DNA from: a virus | Virus record (IMG/VR): IMGVR_UViG_3300035670_011573 | Span: 113,933-177,932 of that record | Strand: one strand, 5' to 3' | Length of the DNA stretch: 64,000 bases | Shown: one piece after another, positions 36,630-44,056 of the stretch | How the letters are laid out: every line of letters begins with the position of its first letter | Numbering within the stretch: the first letter of the stretch is position 1 | Notes under the pieces: generated by a model | Databases searched by the model: none | Seen by the model: only the letters and a program-made list of their open reading frames with translations | What the model was told of the DNA's origin: nothing | Position numbers and translations under genes: made by a program

Positions 36630-37665
36630 CTTTTAACTCCTGAATTATTTTCAGCAATACGTATGTTTTTTCATAATCTTTAGATTCTGACTCTCTAATT
36701 CTATAAATAACAAAGTTATGTTTTTTTGCTAATTCATCTTTGTAGGCATCATTATTTTTTATTTTTAAAATTTTATCCACTGATAATATCGGATGGTTAT
36801 CTTCTTCTGGGTGCCAAAAATCTCCATCAAATTCGACCAATATTTTATCAAATAAGCAGGCATCATAATAACGGTCACCCAGTCGATATGTTCTTTTTAT
36901 ATTGTTTGGACCAACAAAGTATGATAACATATCAAAATATTCTGTTTCTGGTTTTGAGGCAATTGAATCTTTGAAAATATCTGAGTAATCATTTACTGCA
37001 AACTCATTAATTCTTTTTTTCAATACCCACGAAGAGATGTTTAATTGATAAAGATCAATAATTTTTTGATATGAGGTTGTTTTTCCTTCAGACTTTATAT
37101 AGTCAAGATATTTTATAACGACATCCATTGTCTCCTCAGGGACTTTTATATAGCAACCATTTTTTTCTCCAAGGTTGGAATAAACTAACTGATGCTTTTT
37201 CGCATTTGAATCTATAGTTTTCTTAGATGCTATCTTTAATTTAATCCACCAATTCTTAATGGTTCTAAAGTCATGACCAGATATTTCTGATATCTTGTAT
37301 GCGGGATACTTTGGTGATTGGTATTTTTCCCAGTAATCTTCTAGCGATTCTTTTGTTAATCCAATTTTTGTATAATTATCCTTGAAAGTTTCTAATAATG
37401 ATTCTGAAATTTGCTTCTTTCTTTCTTTTGGAACTGCACAATATCTAACGTGATCTCCTACATATTTTAGATATTTTCCTTTTTCAAATTTAGTTTCATT
37501 TCCACAGCCACAACCACAAGTTGGTTTTACGTCATTATGTGTATATTTTAAAACGTAGCTTTCTAAAGTTATAGAGTGATCTTTTTTAAGATGAAATGAA
37601 AATTGAGCATATCTTCTTGAATCTTGATAATGAGAAAAATCCTTGTCACAAAGTAAGCATTTCAT
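36589..37665 (-). CDS. Vsr-like endonuclease between the IMP dehydrogenase halves
   Basis: The start at 37665 follows GGAGGGCTAGTCGC; an in-frame ATG at 37683 includes the ribosome binding site and is not used. The 358-residue protein has an N-terminal C2H2-like zinc finger (CLLCDKDF...HLKKDH) and a CGCGC zinc module. Helical linkers follow, then a C-terminal nuclease core: YYDACLFDKILVEFDGDFWH, then a helix with DAYKDELAKKHNFVIYRIRE. This matches the Vsr/EDxHD fold. Free-standing nucleases of this type between split-intein gene halves are known in phage fractured genes. Its 3' end overlaps the IMPDH C-half by 41 bases. It would act as a homing nuclease for the intein locus. Confidence 0.85.
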   Translation of the reverse strand: MKCLLCDKDFSHYQDSRRYAQFSFHLKKDHSITLESYVLKYTHNDVKPTCGCGCGNETKFEKGKYLKYVGDHVRYCAVPKERKKQISESLLETFKDNYTKIGLTKESLEDYWEKYQSPKYPAYKISEISGHDFRTIKNWWIKLKIASKKTIDSNAKKHQLVYSNLGEKNGCYIKVPEETMDVVIKYLDYIKSEGKTTSYQKIIDLYQLNISSWVLKKRINEFAVNDYSDIFKDSIASKPETEYFDMLSYFVGPNNIKRTYRLGDRYYDACLFDKILVEFDGDFWHPEEDNHPILSVDKILKIKNNDAYKDELAKKHNFVIYRIRESESKDYEKTYVLLKIIQELKDAKEIQTLQAVEY

Positions 37666-37729
37666 GCGACTAGCCCTCCGCATACTATGCTTTTGTATTA
37701 GCAGATTTGGCTAGAAAAATTAAAACATG

Positions 37730-38572
37730 TTATTCATCACCATGGCCCACCAACATGTGATTATCGTTAATTTCTCCTGCTGGAAGCCAAAATGCAAAAT
37801 TATGAATATTTTCATCTGTAAGCTTATCAATATCCTGCACATTAACAACGTAGTATTTGTGATCTGTTGTGGTTTCTATTCCGTTGATAGAAATAACTTC
37901 TTCATTTTTAAGAGAAGTAATTATATCAGTTACAGAATTCCATTCTCCAGAGTGGGTAAGAACTACATCTCCCAACTCAATTTCTGAAATGGGAATGTCA
38001 CCACGCTTCGTCAAAACGGTGGTTGTAGGCATTAAACAACCGCCTCCTATCCCTACCCGTACCGCATCGACACCTAATTCAATCATAAATTCATAGCCAT
38101 GAAAAGTAGCAATATTTCCTGCCATGATTGGTAGTCCTGGATAAGTTGCCTTTACCCAGTCTACCATTTCTTTCATTAGAATAGAGTGTCCATTAGCAAC
38201 ATCAATAGATACCATATGGATTGGAATTGCTGCTTCCATTAGAGTGGTGAGTCTTTTTCTTTCAACCTCTCCCACTCCGATTGCCGGCACTACCCATTGA
38301 TTTTCTTGGGCGACTTTTTGACATTCTTCTACTTGACGTTGAGGATCCATAAACCTATGGATAATGCCTAGACCTCCAAGCCTTCCTAATTCGATAGCCA
38401 TATTGGATTCTGTAACAGTATCCATAGGCGAAGAAATAAAAGGAATTTTTAGCTCTAGGGGTCCAACTTTTGTAGAGGTATCTGGTTCGGAACGAGAACG
38501 AATATCGGAATAAACTGGTGGGATAAGAATATCGTCAAAAGACAAACCTTTGATTCTTTTGTGTTCAATCAT
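37730..38572 (-). CDS. guaB: IMP dehydrogenase, N-terminal half with split-intein N-fragment
   Basis: Residues 1-178 are the IMP dehydrogenase N-terminal barrel half: LSFDDILIPPVYSDIRS and PFISSPMDTVTE, then VRVGIGGG. The intein starts at C179 (CLMPTTTVLTKRGDIPISE) and continues 102 residues with block-B TTDHKYYVV, matching the known IMPDH-1-type split intein pattern (DENIHNFAFW). No CBS (Bateman) domains are present between the barrel strands, unlike most bacterial IMPDH. The enzyme oxidises IMP to XMP, feeding GTP synthesis. Product requires trans-splicing with 35955-36629. The frame ends at 37730 without a C-extein. Confidence 0.95.
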   Translation of the reverse strand: MIEHKRIKGLSFDDILIPPVYSDIRSRSEPDTSTKVGPLELKIPFISSPMDTVTESNMAIELGRLGGLGIIHRFMDPQRQVEECQKVAQENQWVVPAIGVGEVERKRLTTLMEAAIPIHMVSIDVANGHSILMKEMVDWVKATYPGLPIMAGNIATFHGYEFMIELGVDAVRVGIGGGCLMPTTTVLTKRGDIPISEIELGDVVLTHSGEWNSVTDIITSLKNEEVISINGIETTTDHKYYVVNVQDIDKLTDENIHNFAFWLPAGEINDNHMLVGHGDE

Positions 38573-38575
38573 ATT

Positions 38576-39151
38576 TCACCTTCTACTTTCTAAGTAATAC
38601 AGTTCAAATTGTTCAGCAAACAATTCAACTTGATAGTTAAATTGTGTACCCAGGCAAAACCTATCATACCAAAAGTGACCCATTTCGTGAGCAAAGATTT
38701 TGTTAGTTTGAAATCCTCGATCTATCAGTATAATTGCTGAGACACCAGACTCTTCATTTCTGGCATCATACAGCCCCACGATATTGGGTATTTGTTGATA
38801 ATTTGCCTGCCATTGATTAAATAGTTCATGATCATTGAGAACACTATCAGGAACCATAAAGATTTCTAAATTAGAATTATCTTTACATTGAACTAACTTA
38901 AAGTTTCTTTCTTCTGCGAATTGAAAAAATAAGTTAGAATCATATCTAATTTGCTCCGCTATAGTTTGTGGTGAGGTATACTCATTAAAGGAGCAATATT
39001 GATAAGTTATTTTGTAATTATAGCTAGCATCTGGATAAAAAGAAGACCGATAGCAACTGGACCAAGGATAGTCTTCTAGTGGTTTGTATGTGGTTACTAA
39101 GGGGGTATAAGGTCCGGCCCCCAATAGTAACCACAACAAAGCTTTAGTCAT
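38576..39151 (-). CDS. secreted zincin-like metallopeptidase
   Basis: From the ATG at 39151, which overlaps the stop of the previous gene (ATGACTAA), the protein is 191 residues. An N-terminal signal-like segment (TKALLWLLLGAGPYTP) is followed by several cysteines. The zinc motif HEMGHFWYD (155-159) is followed about 20 residues later by VELFAEQFE, whose glutamate could be the third ligand. It resembles small exported zincins, and its own signal-like segment suggests export to the periplasm or envelope. The function may be cell-envelope or host-protein cleavage; this is inference. Confidence 0.7.
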   Translation of the reverse strand: MTKALLWLLLGAGPYTPLVTTYKPLEDYPWSSCYRSSFYPDASYNYKITYQYCSFNEYTSPQTIAEQIRYDSNLFFQFAEERNFKLVQCKDNSNLEIFMVPDSVLNDHELFNQWQANYQQIPNIVGLYDARNEESGVSAIILIDRGFQTNKIFAHEMGHFWYDRFCLGTQFNYQVELFAEQFELYYLESRR

Positions 39152-39344
39152 CTTTAGTCTTTGGTCTACGCTTCTTATCAAGGCTGTATTCTAGAACTTC
39201 TACGTCTAGATTGGAATTGCATTGAATCCAAGAAACATCTTCTTTAGATAGATTCTTGTGAATATCAACTCTTCCACAGACCTTATTGGTGACTTTGACG
39301 GTGATATTTTTATCACTCCACTTTTTTGGTGCTTTACTATCCAT
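39144..39344 (-). CDS. small hypothetical protein
   Basis: About 66 residues from the ATG at 39344, which follows GGAGGAAATC; a second start at 39356 also has a ribosome binding site, so the start is ambiguous. The protein is basic with a KKRRPKTK tail and no recognised family. Both ends overlap neighbours (DHH gene and zincin gene), suggesting translational coupling. Confidence 0.5.
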   Translation of the reverse strand: MDSKAPKKWSDKNITVKVTNKVCGRVDIHKNLSKEDVSWIQCNSNLDVEVLEYSLDKKRRPKTKDD

Positions 39345-40203
39345 GATTTCCTCCATTCAAATCCTCCAAGCTTTTAACACTAAATCCTGCGGCGTTTCTA
39401 TGTCCACCGCCTCCGGGAAACTGCTTTGCAATTTCGGAAACATCTAAGCCTTCATCTGTTGATCTCAAGGAAAAGACGAATTCTTCTCCATCATAATGAT
39501 ACCCGGCAGAAAAAGATTCGCCAACTGCTAAATCACCCAACATTTCAGAACGAAAGAACGGTGTGTTTAAAATAGGAACTTCAAAACCTTTGATCTTGGC
39601 ACGATATGTATTTTTAATAATTGAGTTTATCAAAGTTTTGTTATATCTAAGGATTGCAGCTCCTTCGTTTAATAATTTTGAGAAACCCTCTGGTGTTTCT
39701 ATCAGGTTATTTAATTTATCCCAAGTTTCAAAGTTTTTGGGATAAGAATCTATTGCGGTTAGCAATTCTCTTGCATAAGGTAAAATGCAATTTTGTGGAC
39801 CATGCAAATCACGATCCTCGATATATTGAAGTAATTTTGGTGTCTCGTCATCAGGAAAGCAATAATCCCAGGCCAAGATAGCACCGGAATGATCCATGTC
39901 AAAATGGGTAAAGCTTAGATCGCCAAGTAATTTCTGTGCAGATAAGTGGTGATCTAAAATAAGAAACTTTTTAGCAATTTCATTTATAACAATGGAGTCT
40001 TCTCGTTCCAAGGAAAAATCTACCATAATAACTTCCCGATCTCTTAAATCTTCGGGATTCAAACCTTTGAAGGGAGCAAGAATATGGGCTAATGGCTGGT
40101 AGTCTATTGTGTCACTATATTTCTTCCAAAAGGAAAAAGCCGCACCAAACCCATCAGGACATTCATCATGATAAATTAAGATTGGCTTGTTAGTGGTTGT
40201 CAT
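39337..40203 (-). CDS. DHH-family phosphoesterase (NrnA-like)
   Basis: The 288-residue protein has the DHH motif LILDHHLSA (about 81-89) and the C-terminal DHHA1 motif GGGGHRNAAGF. Upstream YHDECPDGFGAA and VDFSLERED supply metal-binding acids. It matches the NrnA-type nanoRNase/phosphoesterase family, which degrades short oligonucleotides or pAp. It lies in the nucleotide-metabolism cluster, overlapping purA by 4 bases. A role in recycling nucleotides is plausible. Confidence 0.88.
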   Translation of the reverse strand: MTTTNKPILIYHDECPDGFGAAFSFWKKYSDTIDYQPLAHILAPFKGLNPEDLRDREVIMVDFSLEREDSIVINEIAKKFLILDHHLSAQKLLGDLSFTHFDMDHSGAILAWDYCFPDDETPKLLQYIEDRDLHGPQNCILPYARELLTAIDSYPKNFETWDKLNNLIETPEGFSKLLNEGAAILRYNKTLINSIIKNTYRAKIKGFEVPILNTPFFRSEMLGDLAVGESFSAGYHYDGEEFVFSLRSTDEGLDVSEIAKQFPGGGGHRNAAGFSVKSLEDLNGGNHG

Positions 40204-41219
40204 ATTGTCTCCGGAGAGAATGAATATTCTATCGCTTTAACTAAATGACTTCTTTCTGATACCTCTTGTGATATAAAATTTGTCATTTGTTTTAAATCTT
40301 TAAAATCCTGTAAGGTTTGTTTATAGAATAACTTATAAACCCCTACTTGATCAAGTATATCACATTTACTAATAATTAAATTAGTTGTTCCAGAAATATT
40401 AACCGCCTCAATTAAGTAATCCAAATTTAACCAGTTAACAACCCTTCTTCTCCCCGTTGTAACACCATACTCTTGGCCTAAACGACCGATTTCAGATAGA
40501 ATGGGATCTTCCAACAATGACTTGGGGAACAATGGGTCTTCACCGCTCCTTGTATCATAAATTTTAGCCGCACCATAAATATTTTTAATTTTTTGTGGTG
40601 GGAAACCTAAACTACAAGCAGCATAAGGAAGTGTATTACTAGAGGTTACATAAGGATAATTTCCTTGATCTAAGTCAAGCCAGAATCCCTGGGCACCCTC
40701 GCATAATATCCTACCTTGAAGGTCACTTTGCCACAATAAATTCTTAGAAAGAACTTCTTTGGCTAAGACACCAGTTCTTGCAGCTTTATCAGCATAAACT
40801 GGTGCAATCCCTCTTGAGGTGGTTCCTAATTTGGCAGCTAGATTTTGTTTATCTTGCTCAATATGCTTTTCTTGAATAATATGACAATTAGGATGAACCT
40901 TAACCAGCGAGATATCAAATCCATTATCTGACAGATAATCCAATTCTTTGTTAAAGGATTCTGGATGCAAAACACAACCTGGCCCGACTAATGATTGGAC
41001 GCCATAAAAAACGCCAGAGGGAACTAGGTGTGTTTTGTATTTTTTACCATTAACAAAAACTGTATGTCCCGCATTATTTCCACCGCCCCACCTAGCCACT
41101 AATGAATAATCACCTGAGCTTGCTAGTTGGCTTGTAATTTTTCCTTTTGCTTCGTCGCCTGGGGTTTAACCCCAAGCTAAACCAACAACGATATCTACGC
41201 TGTCAATCTGCTTGGACAT
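40200..41219 (-). CDS. purA: adenylosuccinate synthetase PurA with in-frame stop-containing insertion in the GDEGKGK motif
   Basis: The true start is the ATG at 41217-41219, with GGAGG at correct spacing. Codons 9-17 read DIVVGLAWG, then codon 18 is TAA, and in the same frame ACC CCA GGC are followed by GAC GAA GCA AAA GGA AAA (DEAKGK), then GGNNAGHT. Removing codons 18-21, or hopping from the Gly codon GGT to the Gly codon GGC, restores WGDEAKGK, the essential IMP/GTP-loop motif of this enzyme. Later motifs (GTTSRGIAPVYADKAARTG, YGVTTGRRR) are intact. Length after bypass would be 335 residues, like archaeal-type PurA. It makes adenylosuccinate from IMP. A GTG-initiated product at 41099 would lack the motif. 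It could instead be a pseudogene or a sequencing error; see findings. Confidence 0.8.
41160..41174. other. stop-containing palindrome in purA, candidate translational bypass element
   Basis: A 15-base palindrome (arms TGGGGTT and AACCCCA around one centre base). Read on the minus strand it can form a 5-base-pair UGGGG/CCCCA stem with loop UUAAA. The loop holds the in-frame UAA at 41166-41168. It lies between the glycine codons GGT and GGC of the WG-DEAKGK junction and is 12 bases long in reading-frame terms, so the frame is kept. Confidence 0.6.
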
Positions 41220-41263
41220 TAAGCACCTCCTTTATTTTAAGGGTTGTGGTTCTAGCTTTAATC

Positions 41264-42409
41264 TTATACGTAATCTTCTTTCCAAGTAACTTCTTTTGAT
41301 TCACCCTCTCCACGAGCCAACCTACCTTGGATTTCAACAAAGTTTTTTACTTCTTCAAGAACAGAGGGTGTGGTGGAATTCAAGAATGTGAAAATATAGT
41401 TTTCGTTAAAATATTCCATGCTAATTAAATCTTTAAAATGAAACAGGAAGTTATTTACAACATTAGATAATGTCTCCCTATCCATTGAAAAAATTGTCCT
41501 TCCGTAAGCATCCTCAACCTCAACTACACTTTTTGAAATTTCTAAGTCAGCTTCCTTCCCAGACTTAATCTTTTTATTCAAGTCTTCTGCTTCATAGAAA
41601 ATTTGGGTAATTTCTTCGCAAGTGTTTTTGTCAAACTGTAGCTTATATCTCTTGGAATATTTAAATGCCCGTTCGGCAGCCCAAATTTTGCCAATAACAG
41701 AAGAATTTCTACGAACATTTCCAAAGGCAAGTAGCCGTTCTTGAAACAATTGTTCGAGTCCGTCCGCGAAATAGAAGCTTCCATTATAGTACGCAGCACA
41801 ACAATTTAAGATATCAAAAGTATCAAATAAAGTTTGAATATCCTTGATTTTCTTTTTAATTGCTTGGATCGGCTTGCAGAAACCATTTGTTTTTTTAGAA
41901 CGAAAGGTGTTAGCCCAAGAAGTAGAATTTGAGATAGAGTGAATTGAATCTAAACCAAGAACATCCATCCTATCCTTATAGAATGCTCCTGACTGATAAA
42001 AGGTGGGCGCACAACCATAAATTTTATGGTTCTTGGAAGGTGGGTCTACTTCATGATCACCTACCAAGAAATAGAATGAATTGCCTGCATCCCAGATTAC
42101 ATTATCTTCCATAAACCAAAGATCAATATCACCAAACTTAAAAGATTCTGTTTTTTCAATTTGGGTATTTCCAGGCGTAGTAGTGTTGTTAAGAATTTCA
42201 AAAATCTTAAAATTATCAAAAGAAGCTTTGTTATCAGAATTTAGAATCTGCTCTAGCTTTTCTTTGACAGCCGGATTTTTAAGGCACATAATATCCTGAT
42301 AAAGCGAAACAATAAACCCACCTGCAATAACTGGATTTAGCTTGAGGATATTTTCGGGCACAAACATTTTTAGAATTTTTTCTGCATTCTCATGCTTAAC
42401 AATGTGCAT
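41264..42409 (-). CDS. nucleotidyltransferase-superfamily-like protein
   Basis: From the ATG at 42409, preceded by CGGAGTTTAT, the protein is 381 residues. LNPVIAGGFIVSLY and FKFGDIDLWF supply the G-G and DxD metal-binding motifs of nucleotidyltransferase-fold proteins; TFDILNCCAAYYNGSFYF resembles the later acid strand in phage members of this group. No substrate can be named. It lies before purA in the minus-strand order and may modify nucleotides, RNA or a protein. An earlier start at 42439 is unlikely. Confidence 0.6.
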   Translation of the reverse strand: MHIVKHENAEKILKMFVPENILKLNPVIAGGFIVSLYQDIMCLKNPAVKEKLEQILNSDNKASFDNFKIFEILNNTTTPGNTQIEKTESFKFGDIDLWFMEDNVIWDAGNSFYFLVGDHEVDPPSKNHKIYGCAPTFYQSGAFYKDRMDVLGLDSIHSISNSTSWANTFRSKKTNGFCKPIQAIKKKIKDIQTLFDTFDILNCCAAYYNGSFYFADGLEQLFQERLLAFGNVRRNSSVIGKIWAAERAFKYSKRYKLQFDKNTCEEITQIFYEAEDLNKKIKSGKEADLEISKSVVEVEDAYGRTIFSMDRETLSNVVNNFLFHFKDLISMEYFNENYIFTFLNSTTPSVLEEVKNFVEIQGRLARGEGESKEVTWKEDYV

Positions 42410-42521
42410 ATAAACTCCGGGGCATAGCTCGGCCCACAAAAAGTATAGCGCATTCTAATTTAATATTAAAGCAAATAGCTTGAGGCAAAAATTAAATAAA
42501 ATAAAAATAGTCTATTTCTTT

Positions 42522-44033
42522 TTATTTCTGCCTAGATTGCTTATAAAGAATACTAATCAAATCCCTTCTTGATGCTTTCTTGTCTTCAGCATTATTACGG
42601 CGCCTTATTCTTCTTCTAGACCTGGATTCATTTGGACTAAATAATCCACTGTCTTGCCTTCTCTCCCTGCCTAACTCTCTTGCTATCCCCCTATCAAGGT
42701 CCAGAGCCTTTCTTTCAGCTCTTGTAAGTGGCATGGCAATCCATTTCTTTTCGGCCTCATCGAAAACTACACCATCATACCTCAGATCCGTTGGTAAAGC
42801 TAGCTCTATATCTGGACCTTGATCCAATCCATAACTCAAATCTGCGACGCCAACTTTTCTACCTTGTGGGCCTGTCATTTCTTTTATGATAGTAATATTT
42901 TGATTGTTATCCCACCTAGAGACTAATCTTCTATATAAGTCTCTTGCTTGGTTTACGGTATTCCCTCTATCAATATAATAATTTATAATTTCATTTCTTT
43001 TTTCTTCACGACCTTCCTCTGGAATAATAACAGTTACACTTCCGGTTTCTGCACTATTAGGTGGTGGAACTACTTCTTCATTAGATGGGGTGTAAGGAAT
43101 TCCAGTAAACTGCTGTTCGTTAGCCATAAACATGGCTGATAGCTCATCAAACGTCATAGGTGTATTTGTATTATCTACACTTGGTGCTTGATTTATGACT
43201 GGTTCTGGTGTTGTAAGTGCAGGTGGTGAGGATACTGGAGGTACTGGTGGTACCGGAGGTGTATTACCTGGTTCTGGTGTTGGAACAGTAGGTGGTGAGG
43301 ATGCTGGTGGCAAAGCAGGTGGTGGAGGCGTTGTGGTTACAGGGTTAGAACCATCCATCCATTCTTTTGTTGCTTCGTTCCAAGTCAAAGAAGGGTCTGG
43401 GACTATACCCTTAAGCTTTGTTGGTTCCTTATAAAAGAATGCTACTTTATTTGTTGTACCCCAAGAATTTCTGGTGTTAAACAAACCGCACTTTAAAGCT
43501 TTAATAGCTTTTTTCATGTCAGTAACTTTAGTTTCTTTATCATCTTCATCATACGCATATAATGTAGAGCCAACTATCGCATAATACTCAGTGGGTGTAC
43601 AATACCAATAGCTTGTAGTTTCGCCACCGGGACTTTCCGCATGGATAGATTGTGATAGAATATTGGGTGGTGCATCTGGGAAAAGTATTTCTGGATGCTC
43701 GATATAATACTGCAAATACTTTTCTTGATCCCTTGGCGCTTTTTCTATCATCTTTTTAAGGATTTCTTTTCCCTGCTCTTTATCTACAATCCTTGTATCA
43801 TAGCTTGTAGAAAACCAATACCTATCATTTGCATACAATTCATTATTTTCAATATAATATTCAATGCCATCAATAAATATATCTTCAATAGCATAGTTAG
43901 GTGGAGGTGCCACAGCGGCTATTGTGGCGTTATTTTGATCAGCCATTCTAATCAAGAAAGCTATTTTTCTTTGATATTCCTTCTTGTTATGTGACTTAAG
44001 GAATCTTTCTAGTTTTAGAAGTTCATTTTTCAA
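42522..44033 (-). CDS. hypothetical modular protein with Pro-rich linker and Arg-rich tail (paralog A)
   Basis: The 503-residue protein has an N-terminal helical unit (LLKLERFLKSHNKKEYQRK), then short beta modules with YxxxTxxYxx patterns. A long Pro/Thr linker (about 245-285) is followed by a conserved C-terminal unit with IPEEGREEKRNEIINYY, the segment GRKVGVADLSYG and PTDLRYDGVVFD, ending in an Arg-rich stretch (SRSRRRIRRRNN). The C-terminal 180 residues align clearly with the next gene (44057-46408). It is probably a virion or virion-processing protein, but no family is recognised. Confidence 0.65.
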   Translation of the reverse strand: MKNELLKLERFLKSHNKKEYQRKIAFLIRMADQNNATIAAVAPPPNYAIEDIFIDGIEYYIENNELYANDRYWFSTSYDTRIVDKEQGKEILKKMIEKAPRDQEKYLQYYIEHPEILFPDAPPNILSQSIHAESPGGETTSYWYCTPTEYYAIVGSTLYAYDEDDKETKVTDMKKAIKALKCGLFNTRNSWGTTNKVAFFYKEPTKLKGIVPDPSLTWNEATKEWMDGSNPVTTTPPPPALPPASSPPTVPTPEPGNTPPVPPVPPVSSPPALTTPEPVINQAPSVDNTNTPMTFDELSAMFMANEQQFTGIPYTPSNEEVVPPPNSAETGSVTVIIPEEGREEKRNEIINYYIDRGNTVNQARDLYRRLVSRWDNNQNITIIKEMTGPQGRKVGVADLSYGLDQGPDIELALPTDLRYDGVVFDEAEKKWIAMPLTRAERKALDLDRGIARELGRERRQDSGLFSPNESRSRRRIRRRNNAEDKKASRRDLISILYKQSRQK

Positions 44034-44056
44034 ATTTCCACCAGTGATATTAATTG

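Noticed and set aside
40200-41099. Annotating purA from the GTG at 41099 as a short but complete protein
   Set aside because: It would lose the GDEGKGK motif, has no good ribosome binding site, and the upstream ATG with GGAGG and matching sequence shows the real gene begins at 41219.
41151-41180. Reading the purA TAA as a sense codon (readthrough)
   Set aside because: It would put four extra residues in the middle of the essential GDEGKGK loop, and TAA is the normal stop in many other genes here.
40200-41219. PurZ (2-aminoadenine synthesis) as the identity of the PurA-like gene
   Set aside because: The first Asp of the GDE motif is kept, the window has no PurZ partners such as a dATP hydrolase, and the replicative polymerase here is DnaE-type. 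Not excluded by sequence alone.
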